NCBI GenBank assembly: GCA_947303335.1
Contig: CAMYYB010000003.1
Span: 1-64,000 of the forward strand
DNA: 64,000 bases
Reading direction: 5' to 3'
DNA from: an uncultured Bacteroidales bacterium
GTDB taxonomy: Bacteria > Bacteroidota > Bacteroidia > Bacteroidales > F082
The position numbers were made by a program, and so were the translations under genes. The notes beneath the pieces are model-generated. The model saw only the letters and a program-made list of their open reading frames with translations, was not told the origin of the DNA and did no database searches. Of the stretch, positions 1 to 8,396 are shown piece by piece (the first letter of the stretch is position 1; every line of letters begins with the position of its first letter).

Positions 1-64
1 TTTATCCATTTATTTCGCTTATTCCCCCCTTTTCCCTAATTCCGCCAACGGGTTGTATATATCA

Positions 65-421
65 CTAAAACCGTTCAAAATCCATTTGAACATAGTTAGT
101 AAAGGGTAAATTTTCATATACGCATTTGATGAGTTTTTTGCATATTTCCGTTTGAGCATAACAAAATAGTATACCATTTTTTTCTGGAATTGGAATCTCT
201 ACCCTCCATTCATCTTCATTTTCACAGATAAACTGCAATGTTCGATTATCTTTGTTGACCAAGCCAAAGAAAGAACCGGATATTTCTGTAAGAACATTAA
301 ACAATGAGAGAGCTTTTTGCTTGGAGCAAACCTCTGGTTGGAGACTATCTATTGTATCTCCTGTTTCTTCATCATAATAAAAAACTCGAACCATAGCATT
401 ATTGCCAATTAACCATATCAT
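65..421 (-). CDS. small hypothetical protein, probable accessory immunity protein
   Basis: 118-residue soluble protein with no signal peptide, no membrane segment and no motif I recognise. It is acidic and rich in aromatic residues, like many small immunity proteins. Its start overlaps the end of the PoNi gene by 23 nt, so it is translated in the same transcript, as the last visible gene of the T6SS effector module. The inference that it is a second immunity or orphan immunity gene rests only on this position. It could equally be an unrelated cargo gene. The family is not recognised. Confidence 0.6.
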   Translation of the reverse strand: MIWLIGNNAMVRVFYYDEETGDTIDSLQPEVCSKQKALSLFNVLTEISGSFFGLVNKDNRTLQFICENEDEWRVEIPIPEKNGILFCYAQTEICKKLIKCVYENLPFTNYVQMDFERF

Positions 422-1175
422 AAGGATAAAACTGCTGTCCTTTTAGTATGGAGTCATCTGACTTCAAAATTTTCATGATTGCACCGCTTTCAAAACTCCA
501 ATAACCTACATGCATCCCTGAATTGTGGGTAGTCAAGAAACCTTGCCTCTTATAATCTTTCATCCATTGCTTTTTCAAATAATCAGACATCAATTTTGGA
601 AGATTCTCGGCACTATGTTTTATAATAACATCCACAAGCCCATTAAATTTATTACCAACAAGTTGCGTATTTATGATTTTGCGTTTGTCAAAATGTGATG
701 AAAGAAAATCTAAAATCACATCTGGTGTTGGAATTTTGTCACGTATGTATAGAATTTTTGCTTTAGATTCTTCGTCGACATTTAAAAGTACTCCCAATGA
801 GAGCACTTGTAGAATTTCCCAGTATTCATCTGTTCCATAGAAAGGTTCAGATCCATAGTAAGTAAAATCATTTTCTTTTTTAGCGAGAAAGTTACAATAT
901 TTTTGCTCCAATAATTTTGGAAATAGCTTTTTTATCTCAATAATAGGATATCCGGCAGAGTACATTGAGAAAACTAAATCCAAATAATAAGTAAAAATGG
1001 TATGTCTTGTTGCGGTTATGACTTCCGAATTGGATTTTGGAAATCTATTTATTCCTTTTTTTTCATCTTCTTCAACAGTCACAATTTTGTTTAATAAGTT
1101 CTCAATATATAATTGCGTTTCGTTTATTATTTCATCAAAACCCTCTTTCGTATTTAAATATTCTCTATTTTCCAT
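399..1175 (-). CDS. PoNi-type immunity protein (DUF1910/DUF1911)
   Basis: 258 residues. The C-terminal part (about 140-258) has the DUF1911 signature: a GYWSFESGAI block followed by LKSDDSILKGQQFYPYD and a final aromatic/charged end; the N-terminal helical part fits DUF1910. These domains are the known immunity partners (PoNi) of PoNe DNases. The gene lies 12 nt downstream of a PoNe-tailed effector, in the expected order effector then immunity. It should bind and neutralise the C-terminal nuclease in the cytoplasm. Family assignment is from motif recognition; specific pairing is inferred from adjacency. Confidence 0.85.
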   Translation of the reverse strand: MENREYLNTKEGFDEIINETQLYIENLLNKIVTVEEDEKKGINRFPKSNSEVITATRHTIFTYYLDLVFSMYSAGYPIIEIKKLFPKLLEQKYCNFLAKKENDFTYYGSEPFYGTDEYWEILQVLSLGVLLNVDEESKAKILYIRDKIPTPDVILDFLSSHFDKRKIINTQLVGNKFNGLVDVIIKHSAENLPKLMSDYLKKQWMKDYKRQGFLTTHNSGMHVGYWSFESGAIMKILKSDDSILKGQQFYPYDMVNWQ

Positions 1176-1187
1176 GATAAATATAGA

Positions 1188-2435
1188 TTAAGGCCACGGG
1201 CCAATTATTTCTCCTTTATTATTTAATTCAAAAGTTGTTACTTTACCATCCTCTGAGACTTTGGATAAAACTTTCTTAACAGAGCCATCATCAAGTCCTT
1301 GTTTTATTTCATTAATAATTCTTCTTTTCTCTTTATCAGGAAGGTCTAGGTCTTCAAATTGCTTCTCCAATCGTTTTCCACCTGTAATCCAGTCATCATT
1401 CATCTGCTTTGTTCCGTCTTTTAGTTTACTTAATCGGGATGATCCATATTTTGCTTCATCAATTATGTAATCAGGTGGTGGAGTCCTATTTTTATATATC
1501 CCATCAATGCCTTGATGCCCTTTGTCTGCCAATCCAGAAGGTGGTTCTTTTCCAATTCTTTCCAAATCATACCCTTTTTCTTTTAATAACGGATTATTGA
1601 CTTTATTATTGTGTGATACGATTTCACCATAATTACCTTTTTCTAAATTTGTAGCAGTAGCAGGATCAAACCCTTCTATTCCTTTGGGTTTTGTAGGCGA
1701 CTTTACAACCCTTTTCGTAACAGGGTCGTGTTGTACAATTTTTTTACTTGCTGTAGCCTTCTTGATTTTTGAAGTTGCTTTTGTAGTCTTAGCAAATTTT
1801 ACTCCTTTCCGCGCAATCTTCACTGCAGCAGCTGCATCACCAATCAAAGGTACTGCTGCAAGAAGCGACATTCCCGCCTCTGCCCAGTTGCCTCTTAACG
1901 CCGAAATGCTTGCGTTTATTAAATCTGGAATCGCTCCAAATCCAGGGACAAACCCTGCTGCATCCAAAGCCAACTGAATACCATCTAATACGGAGTCTTG
2001 ATCTAGCCCACTAGTGTCTTCTTGTTGGATCTCAAAATCATCTCCCTGCTTCTTCTGTACGTACTGCGTCCCCTCTCCCACTTGTCCATCCGTTACCAAG
2101 CTAATCGTCCCTCCCCACATGCATTGGCACTTGCAAGATTTCAACAAGGCGGGCTGTCCTTTAATGAGGTAATCCATCTTGCCAACGAACCAGGGCGCAG
2201 GGGTGTTTGGCATACACGGCGTTGGGGTACCATGTGCGGCAGCGGTAGGCGGATAGGCCATTGAACGACACAAACCAAATGGCGGTATATTGAGCATTTG
2301 CTTATGGTCGCTGATGTTGGCCATTGGTTGACCCGTAAGATCAACTGTTCTGGTAGGCAGCACAGTCAGTTTGGCCAGGGTCGTGCCCATTGTGCAACGC
2401 ATCATTGCGCCAGAGCACACGTAAGAATCAGCCAT
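1188..2435 (-). CDS. T6SS effector: DUF4280 PAAR-like domain with PoNe DNase toxin
   Basis: 415-residue polymorphic toxin. Residues 1-115 are a Cys/Pro-rich DUF4280 (PAAR-like) domain (starts MADSYVCSGAMMRCTMG) that should cap the VgrG spike. Residues about 145-215 are a hydrophobic Ala/Gly-rich pre-toxin segment, typical of effectors that must cross a membrane. The C-terminal domain (about 260-415) has the PoNe pattern: GNYGE near 266, GHQGIDGIY near 307, and IIDEAKYG near 323, consistent with a PD-(D/E)xK-like nuclease core. PoNe effectors degrade DNA of rival bacteria. It lies downstream of vgrG in the same direction and upstream of its PoNi immunity gene. Confidence 0.88.
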   Translation of the reverse strand: MADSYVCSGAMMRCTMGTTLAKLTVLPTRTVDLTGQPMANISDHKQMLNIPPFGLCRSMAYPPTAAAHGTPTPCMPNTPAPWFVGKMDYLIKGQPALLKSCKCQCMWGGTISLVTDGQVGEGTQYVQKKQGDDFEIQQEDTSGLDQDSVLDGIQLALDAAGFVPGFGAIPDLINASISALRGNWAEAGMSLLAAVPLIGDAAAAVKIARKGVKFAKTTKATSKIKKATASKKIVQHDPVTKRVVKSPTKPKGIEGFDPATATNLEKGNYGEIVSHNNKVNNPLLKEKGYDLERIGKEPPSGLADKGHQGIDGIYKNRTPPPDYIIDEAKYGSSRLSKLKDGTKQMNDDWITGGKRLEKQFEDLDLPDKEKRRIINEIKQGLDDGSVKKVLSKVSEDGKVTTFELNNKGEIIGPWP

Positions 2436-2483
2436 AAAAAAACAGATTATTATTACCCCCTCACGAAGGAGGCAAAGATGTTG

Positions 2484-2948
2484 TTAGAATAGGATGATGT
2501 CACTGCAAAGGGCAGCAAGCATCTTCTGAACAATCATTATTTCAGGAGTAATAGGCGAATTTGCCCTTACCCTATTATTATCAATATCAACAACAATTCC
2601 TGCATGATTCGGCAATCTGTTACTTGGATAAGGAACAACATCGATGCCGACATGATTCTCCAACACAGGATTGTTTTTGATTTCTCTTATTTCTTTTACT
2701 TGAAGCATGGCATAGCCATAGCGTGAGTCTCCTTCTGTCCGTGCTCTGAAATCCTTGGTCTGTTCGTCGATATTATTCTCGGTATTACAACGAAGGACAG
2801 AAATATAGTCTTCCGCAGTGCCACTCGGAAGAATTTCCCACCTGAATGCCGTAGGAGCTACTCGCCCGTTGTAGATATATGATGGAGAAAAGATGACCCT
2901 TGCCACTTTCTCTTCATCAGACACAATATTGACTCCAGATTCAAGCAT
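2484..2948 (-). CDS. hypothetical protein in the T6SS cargo module
   Basis: 154-residue soluble protein, family not recognised. It contains an N-terminal segment rich in beta-type residues (IFSPSYIYNGRVAPTAFRWE) and a conserved-looking NHAGIVVDID stretch near the C-terminus. Its start overlaps the end of the upstream 159-residue gene by 8 nt, so the two are translationally coupled. It sits between vgrG and the PoNe effector. Possible roles are effector adaptor/chaperone or a separate toxin-antitoxin-like pair; the sequence alone does not decide. Confidence 0.7.
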   Translation of the reverse strand: MLESGVNIVSDEEKVARVIFSPSYIYNGRVAPTAFRWEILPSGTAEDYISVLRCNTENNIDEQTKDFRARTEGDSRYGYAMLQVKEIREIKNNPVLENHVGIDVVPYPSNRLPNHAGIVVDIDNNRVRANSPITPEIMIVQKMLAALCSDIILF

Positions 2949-3420
2949 TTACTTTATTAAGAACAGAAATCAGATTGGCAGTAGTGAAAAGAATGCCATT
3001 ATTCTTTTCCAAAACATTTCCCTTTTGTATGAAGTACACAAGTCGGTCAGCAGTAATAGTGATACCTGCTGTTCCGTTCTTGCCTGTGTAATCAAGATAA
3101 AGACAGCCCCTTGCATCCGGAAAAAGCACCCATCCTGAAAGTTGCTTTTCTGTAGCTCTATTGAGCGCCGTCCTCAGTTTTGTGACACACTGACGGTCTA
3201 TGGCTTTGCTCCCAACGCCATCCCAACCGTCCTCCAACTGGCTTAGAGAAGCCAATCGTACTGTCAACTCACGATGCAATTTCCCGCTTTTGCGCACAGA
3301 AGCCGATTTGCTCTCAGCACGCAACGACTTGACTTCTACAACCCCACGGAGCTGTTTGATGGCCGTTTTGAGTTGAGGAAGCATTGCATTTTCGTTGATG
3401 GTCACTACTAACTGTGTCAT
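2941..3420 (-). CDS. hypothetical protein, first gene of a coupled pair
   Basis: 159 residues, basic N-terminal half with a helical segment, then a motif of the form LSQLEDGWDGVGSKAID (about 80-96) seen in small Bacteroidota proteins often encoded next to a second short gene. No signal peptide. The stop codon overlaps the start of the 154-residue gene. A Bacteroides -7 element lies 24 nt upstream of the start, suggesting that this pair and the effector behind it can be transcribed separately from vgrG. Function unknown; an antitoxin-like or adaptor role is only a guess from gene layout. Confidence 0.7.
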   Translation of the reverse strand: MTQLVVTINENAMLPQLKTAIKQLRGVVEVKSLRAESKSASVRKSGKLHRELTVRLASLSQLEDGWDGVGSKAIDRQCVTKLRTALNRATEKQLSGWVLFPDARGCLYLDYTGKNGTAGITITADRLVYFIQKGNVLEKNNGILFTTANLISVLNKVNA

Positions 3421-3443
3421 AAGCTCAATTGATTTCTTGGCGG

Positions 3444-3475
3444 CAAAGGTACAATGTTTTTTTGGATTTAAGAAA
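3444..3475 (-). promoter_or_regulatory. probable promoter for the T6SS cargo module
   Basis: On the minus strand a perfect TAnnTTTG -7 box (TACCTTTG, plus coordinates 3444-3451) is followed upstream at 20-nt spacing by TTTC (3472-3475), one mismatch from the -33 TTTG. It lies in the 72-nt gap between vgrG and the first cargo gene. Confidence 0.5.
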
Positions 3476-3492
3476 TAGCCTGTATTTTTTTC

Positions 3493-5550
3493 TTATTGCA
3501 CCTTAACCATAGTGGCCTTAATGTCAATCTTGGTACCGGCATTGAGTGCCATATCTTTGCTGGCTTTAGCGTGATGCGTCTTCGAGTATTCAAGCAGTTG
3601 GTCTTTGGCCTCCTCACGGATATTCTCCGCTGTGATTTGCAACTTGTGGGCTATCTGCTCGTCCTTGTTGTCATCCACCTTGATGAATTGGTTCTCCGTT
3701 ACTGTCAGCGAATCGTTGCGGTCAATGGTGGCAGTACGGTCATTGCCGGCATGCTCGCGTATATCATTATCAGCAGTACGCTGCATATCGTGGTCGGCAG
3801 AAAGGAACATATCGTTGTGTGCAGTCTCAGTAATATCATGGTCGGCTGTAGCAGTAATATCGTGTCCGGCATGCATAATGATGTCGTTCTTGGCATACAG
3901 CTCGATATTTCCCGTCGATTCCAGCTTGATGAGCTTCTCATCGGTGGAGAAAGTCAATATATAGTTTTCTTTCTTGTTGTCGTAAATCCGGATATAGCCA
4001 TCGCTGCCTTCATCGTGGATTTCAATGGTATGTCCGTTGCGGGTGCGGATGGCCTTGATTTGGTTGGCTTGGTTGTTGTTGGGGAGCCATTGGGCATCAG
4101 GCGTGCCTATTTCGGTGTCACCATTGTATAATGTGCCTTTCACGTAAGGCCGCTCAGCATTGCCGCCTTCAAAGTCGACCATCACCTCCTCCCCTTTCTC
4201 GGGGATAAAGCTGAAGCCTTTCTCCACACCTGCGTAGGGTTGTGCGATGCGGAGCCAGGGGGTCATCATGTTCTCGTCAAGCTCTGCCTGCCAGTCGAAC
4301 TGTACACGAATACGACCCAAAAGCATGGGGTCTTCGTTGTCGGTTACTGTTGCGCGGCACGAGGGGGCTGCCGGATACACGTCGCTGTTGGCGTAGGGCG
4401 GATAGTCACAGGCCGACGGAATGCCGACAAAATGGTTACTGTACATCTCGTCGGACGAGAAACTGTGCAACAAATCCGTGATAAGGATTTCGTCCTGGTT
4501 GACATCACTTTTAGCATTGGTGGCTTCGTCAGAGATAAAGTTGTCCACTATAACCAAAGTGGTTCCAATCTTTAGCTTCGAGCAATAAGTGTTGCCAGAA
4601 TAGGTGAGCATTCCCGCTTTTTCGCCCCGAGCCTGCGTCTTGGTTGATACATTGAGTATGGTATCACGCCCATCCTGGTCGGCGAAGCCTCCAGAGTGGA
4701 GATTCTGGAGCGTAGGTTTGGTAAAGTTGTTTTGCGAGGCTTCAAACACGCTGTCACCCAAGGTATTATACGGCCTTTGCATCTCCTCAAGACCTTCCTT
4801 GCGGGTGGCCTCGTATGCATTGTAAGACGATGTCAAATGGCTGAAAGCCACATGTCGCATCTTCAAATCCACATTGTAGGACGGGATGTCCTTGCTGGGA
4901 TAGTTGAGCCTCACCGGGTCTTGACTGACCAAGTTGCCAAACACCATCTTTTCACCATCGTTATAGAGCCATTCGCCATAACGCCGTGCCAGACGTTGGA
5001 GAAACTGGTAGTCAGTCTCGTTGTATTGCACACAATAGGCTATGGAGTCGGTAAATCTTGCGTCGACTGTGGATTCAACGCTATTGCCATTGATATCTAT
5101 GACATCTTTGACAATATCGTTGAGGGTCTTTTCCTCAAACGACTTGCAGTTGGGGTTGTCGTCAAGCAAGGCCTCTCTGCTCCTTGCCTCCACACTCACG
5201 ATGTACTGGCTTCCCATCCGTCTTCCCGAAGCCGACATGATAATGCCCTTGAAACTGATTTCTGCCGTTTTCTCGTTGCTGGTGCTGAGTGAAAGGTTTT
5301 CGATGTTGTCTGTGTCCAACGAAAGGGTGATTTCCTTTCCGATGATTTGGCTGCACAGCGAAAACTTGGCTTCCTTTTCATCTTCCTTGGGGCCTTTGTG
5401 CATAGTGAAGCACAATGTGTTGTAAGACAACAGGCTTTGATGGAGTGTGAAGTCGTTGAGACGCCACATCTCACCGTCTATAGTAAGGTCGAAGCCCGAT
5501 GACTTAACCCCATCAATGGTTACTGTGATGTGTTTTACTGAGATTGACAT
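3493..5550 (-). CDS. tssI: T6SS spike protein VgrG/TssI
   Basis: 685 residues. The N-terminal 370 residues are the gp27-like hub (LNYPSKDIPSYNVDLKMRHV and the YNETDYQFLQRLARRYGEWLY motif), followed by an OB-fold gp5-like region near 390-470 (MLLGRIRVQFDW, WLRIAQPYAG, FIPEKGEEVMVDFEGG, PYVKGTLYNG). Residues about 545-610 are a run of short repeats with HDI/ADHD cores that build the triple-stranded beta-helix needle. It forms the membrane-puncturing tip and carries the DUF4280 effector encoded downstream. The gene follows hcp with a 3-nt gap. Confidence 0.95.
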   Translation of the reverse strand: MSISVKHITVTIDGVKSSGFDLTIDGEMWRLNDFTLHQSLLSYNTLCFTMHKGPKEDEKEAKFSLCSQIIGKEITLSLDTDNIENLSLSTSNEKTAEISFKGIIMSASGRRMGSQYIVSVEARSREALLDDNPNCKSFEEKTLNDIVKDVIDINGNSVESTVDARFTDSIAYCVQYNETDYQFLQRLARRYGEWLYNDGEKMVFGNLVSQDPVRLNYPSKDIPSYNVDLKMRHVAFSHLTSSYNAYEATRKEGLEEMQRPYNTLGDSVFEASQNNFTKPTLQNLHSGGFADQDGRDTILNVSTKTQARGEKAGMLTYSGNTYCSKLKIGTTLVIVDNFISDEATNAKSDVNQDEILITDLLHSFSSDEMYSNHFVGIPSACDYPPYANSDVYPAAPSCRATVTDNEDPMLLGRIRVQFDWQAELDENMMTPWLRIAQPYAGVEKGFSFIPEKGEEVMVDFEGGNAERPYVKGTLYNGDTEIGTPDAQWLPNNNQANQIKAIRTRNGHTIEIHDEGSDGYIRIYDNKKENYILTFSTDEKLIKLESTGNIELYAKNDIIMHAGHDITATADHDITETAHNDMFLSADHDMQRTADNDIREHAGNDRTATIDRNDSLTVTENQFIKVDDNKDEQIAHKLQITAENIREEAKDQLLEYSKTHHAKASKDMALNAGTKIDIKATMVKVQ

Positions 5551-5553
5551 GGG

Positions 5554-5964
5554 TTATGTCCATTCGTTAGTGAAGACAGCATTATCCATCAGTCCTCCTA
5601 TATGGATAATTTGCGCGCTGATGGTGACGGTGGTGTACATCAATTTGCTGTCGTTGTCGTTGAAATAGTCTTTGAGTTCAATGCAATAGGCATTGATGAA
5701 TTCCACGGTTTTAAAACTTTTCTTATTGTCGTTGGTATAGACGACAAACCTGAAATAGCCGGATTGCACCTCGGTTTTGTTGAACATCCATTTGTAGAAG
5801 AACAAATCCTCATCGCTGGTGGAGGGCATCACGAAGGTAATGCTGCCGCCTTGGGGTCGTGAGACAGGCTTGCCCGTCTCGTCAATGGATTGGTGGAAAT
5901 CGTAAGCGCATTCCACCACGCCGTATGTCTTGTCACCTATGGTAAGGCTGCCTTGAAGTGCCAT
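5554..5964 (-). CDS. tssD: T6SS tube protein Hcp/TssD, second copy
   Basis: 136 residues from the ATG at 5962-5964, chosen because the sequence then begins MALQGSLTIGDKTYGVVEC as in other Bacteroidetes TssD proteins; the open frame runs 17 codons further upstream to 6015 through a hairpin, which is unlikely coding. The sequence carries the family features: GGSITFVMPS, FYKWMF, then a C-terminal YTTVTISAQIIHIGG beta strand. It should form hexameric rings of the inner tube. It is a diverged paralog of the adjacent hcp and is 3 nt from vgrG. Confidence 0.92.
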   Translation of the reverse strand: MALQGSLTIGDKTYGVVECAYDFHQSIDETGKPVSRPQGGSITFVMPSTSDEDLFFYKWMFNKTEVQSGYFRFVVYTNDNKKSFKTVEFINAYCIELKDYFNDNDSKLMYTTVTISAQIIHIGGLMDNAVFTNEWT

Positions 5965-5989
5965 GATGTTGAGATTGATGGGGAGTCGC

Positions 5990-6015
5990 TTGGGGGAGGA
6001 AACGTCCTCCCCCAA
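5990..6015 (-). other. strong hairpin between the two hcp genes
   Basis: Perfect 11-bp inverted repeat (arms 5990-6000 and 6005-6015, mostly G:C) with the 4-nt loop AACG. On the minus strand it is not followed by a U-run, so it is better read as an RNA processing/stability or partial attenuation element separating hcp1 from hcp2-vgrG than as a terminator. Confidence 0.7.
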
Positions 6016-6036
6016 AAGCCTACTTCCGATGATGGA

Positions 6037-6441
6037 TTAATTGTCGATGGTCCAACGGTTGTTGTGACGGGCGTTGCCCACTTCGATTTCCTTGGCGGAA
6101 ATGGTGAACTCTTCGTACTGCTGCGTCTCATTCTTGTTGTCATAAGTCTCAGCATACTCCACCATATAGCCTTCCTTGAAGGAGAGGTGCTTCATCTCGC
6201 CACCTTGACGGTTGGGGAAGGAGATGGTGCCGCTCTTGCTCATGTAGGTGTCGCACATCCATTCCATGAGGTCGCTGTTGCCATCGTCGTTTGATTTCAC
6301 TTTAACATAGATCTTGCCACCACGGGTGGTACCAGTGGGTTGACCTTCGACGTCCGTCTGCTGGTTGAGCTCATAGCGGACATACATCACTTCGCGTTCG
6401 GCAATGCCGTCGGCATTGATAGTTACAGTTCTTGTAGCCAT
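6037..6441 (-). CDS. tssD: T6SS tube protein Hcp/TssD, first copy
   Basis: 134 residues, start MATRTVTINADGIAEREV. It shows the TssD pattern: TTRGGKIYVKVKSNDD, MEWMCDTYMS, and a C-terminal EFTISAKEIEVGN strand. It should form the inner tube inside the TssB/TssC sheath. It lies 66 nt downstream of tssC and ahead of a second hcp. Having two different Hcp proteins in one operon suggests mixed or cargo-specific tubes. Confidence 0.93.
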   Translation of the reverse strand: MATRTVTINADGIAEREVMYVRYELNQQTDVEGQPTGTTRGGKIYVKVKSNDDGNSDLMEWMCDTYMSKSGTISFPNRQGGEMKHLSFKEGYMVEYAETYDNKNETQQYEEFTISAKEIEVGNARHNNRWTIDN

Positions 6442-6507
6442 AGTTGTTAATGATTTAAGTTAATTAATGATTGAATTATTGATGGATAATTCGTGATGGT
6501 ACACGAT

Positions 6508-7890
6508 TTATTTCACGTCTTGTTCCCATTCGGCGCCAGCGGTGCCGTTGTGACCGGTCAGCTCGATGAAGAAGTTCTTGGCCGCGAAGAAAGGCTTCAG
6601 TTCCACTTCAATCTTGATGTCCTTGGTCTTCGGGTCTTGGTCAAGTTTCTTGAGATTGTAGTTTTCGATGAGTTTGCCAGGACCTTTGTAGTCGCTGAGG
6701 AAGTCATGGATGGCCTGCTGCAATTCGGCTTTGACGTTCGAGTTCCAGTTGATGAAGGCTTCGTCGTTGAAGAAGTTCTGGAACACCTTGCCAATCCAAT
6801 CGAACACACGGACGATGGGATACTCTTGCAAGCCGATGGTTGCACCGTTATACAGCGAGCGGTTGGAGAAGGCCATAGTACGTCCGTCTTCTTCCACCAT
6901 CGGGATAACGCCTTGGTCGATAAGAGCGGCGATTTGGGCTTTACGCAAGTCGAGGCGTGCGCCTTTCACATTGCTCATGGTGCCGTATTTCTTACCGGCT
7001 GCACCTTGGGCGATAACGATTTCCTCGGTGTTGGTCATGCGGCCTGCGAGAGCTCCTGAACCCGGCAGGTAGACATCATCGTCCTCACCGGCCAACTCGG
7101 ACTTCTTACGGCCCAGGATATAGTTGCAGGTCATGATGACATTGGCCAAGTGGGCATCCTGTCCTTGCAGGCTGGCATCATCGAGTTCGTCTTTCAGCAT
7201 CTCGAAGTTCAGGCTGTCCTTGAAGTCAGTCACCATGATGACCTTGTTGCGGTAGGCCGTGTCAGCCCACATCCTGATGGTGGTTGAATCGCCCAAATAG
7301 CCAGGTATCACAAGCAGGCTATAGTTGTTCTTCAGGTTCAATCTGTCATAGTATTGCTCCAGTTCCTCGCGGATGGCCTTGGTGTCTTCCGAGTCGTGCG
7401 AACCCAATTCTTCTTTGTTGACATTCATCAGCGTGAGGCAGTCAATTTTGCCTTGTCCCGCATTGGCGAAGAAAGCATCGAGGGCACGGTAGGCGACTTC
7501 CAACTTCCTGACTTCGTCATGAATGGTGAACAGGTTGTTCTTCACGTTCTCTTCGGCCTTGTCGCGTTTGGCCTTGCACGAATCAATGATGGCCATCGGG
7601 TCAGTGCCACCTTTTTCAAGGATGGAGACCCAAAGCTCCAGCTCGTTTTGCAGTTTCTTACGGGCATCCTTATAAGCCGCGTCGTTAAGGAAGATATTTT
7701 TGACGGCTTTACGTCGGGGATCCATGTTGTCAACACCCTTGAGGAGGCCTTTGAGCATCTGGAAACCGCCGAATTTATCCAAGCCACCGATACTTTCTTT
7801 CAGTAGCCCTTCGGGGTTTTCTATCTTTTTTCTTTCTTGAAGTTCAGGCGCTGCAGCCTGGGCTTCTTGTTTCATTTCTTCTGTAGCCAT
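6508..7890 (-). CDS. tssC: T6SS contractile sheath large subunit TssC
   Basis: 460 residues, close to the usual Bacteroidetes TssC length. Recognisable stretches include MDPRRKAVKNIFLNDAAY near 55, LVIPGYLGDSTTIRMW near 192, and a C-terminal EVELKPFFAAKNFFIELTGH that matches the sheath handshake region. The N-terminal 30 residues are charged and low-complexity. With TssB it polymerises around the Hcp tube and contracts to fire. It is 16 nt downstream of tssB and is disassembled by the ClpV encoded upstream. Confidence 0.95.
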   Translation of the reverse strand: MATEEMKQEAQAAAPELQERKKIENPEGLLKESIGGLDKFGGFQMLKGLLKGVDNMDPRRKAVKNIFLNDAAYKDARKKLQNELELWVSILEKGGTDPMAIIDSCKAKRDKAEENVKNNLFTIHDEVRKLEVAYRALDAFFANAGQGKIDCLTLMNVNKEELGSHDSEDTKAIREELEQYYDRLNLKNNYSLLVIPGYLGDSTTIRMWADTAYRNKVIMVTDFKDSLNFEMLKDELDDASLQGQDAHLANVIMTCNYILGRKKSELAGEDDDVYLPGSGALAGRMTNTEEIVIAQGAAGKKYGTMSNVKGARLDLRKAQIAALIDQGVIPMVEEDGRTMAFSNRSLYNGATIGLQEYPIVRVFDWIGKVFQNFFNDEAFINWNSNVKAELQQAIHDFLSDYKGPGKLIENYNLKKLDQDPKTKDIKIEVELKPFFAAKNFFIELTGHNGTAGAEWEQDVK

Positions 7891-7906
7891 AGTTGTAGTG
7901 TCTTAA

Positions 7907-8362
7907 TTATTGATTTTCTTCAAGTTCAGCTAATAAGGCTTTCAGTGCATTGGTAAGACTGCCACGTGCGGCATCGTCTTTCAGGGCGTTACGCAGGGTC
8001 TTGTTCTTTTCCAGTTGGGCGATGACGGAATTAAAGGCGTCTATTTTGCCTTTTTCCGTGCTGAGGAGTTCGCTCTGCCCGATGAGTTGCTCGTCTTCGA
8101 AGTCCTTGATGCATTTGAAGTCGAAATCTTCAAAAGCGGCACCACCTTCTTCGGTTTCGAGGGTGACGCCTTTCTTGCTGGGCTGGTAGTGTTCAAACAC
8201 TTCTTTCATGTTTTTGGCCTTGAAGCCTTCACGATCCTCGTCACTGCTCGGAGCCTCGTCGGTGAACTGGTCGGCATAGAGTGTACGGTTCTGCGGGAAT
8301 TCGATGATACCGTCCTGGGCATCAACGTCCAATACTTTCGATATTACAGTTTTTCTTGCCAT
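7907..8362 (-). CDS. tssB: T6SS contractile sheath small subunit TssB
   Basis: 151 residues from the ATG at 8360-8362 (MARKTVISKVLDVDAQDG). The open frame continues 34 codons upstream but that part overlaps the end of clpV and is basic and Gln-rich, unlike TssB. The protein has the family's FEDFDFKCIKDFEDEQLI block near 80 and a C-terminal helical domain (LEKNKTLRNALKDDAARG). It pairs with TssC to form the contractile sheath. The corrected start leaves a 34-nt gap after tssH. Confidence 0.93.
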   Translation of the reverse strand: MARKTVISKVLDVDAQDGIIEFPQNRTLYADQFTDEAPSSDEDREGFKAKNMKEVFEHYQPSKKGVTLETEEGGAAFEDFDFKCIKDFEDEQLIGQSELLSTEKGKIDAFNSVIAQLEKNKTLRNALKDDAARGSLTNALKALLAELEENQ

Positions 8363-8396
8363 AGGTTGATGTATTTGTTGATTATGTTGTTGATCA

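Noticed and set aside
1684-1977. Plus-strand open frame opposite the effector pre-toxin region
   Set aside because: Hydrophobic composition is the mirror of the Ala/Gly-rich segment in the real gene.
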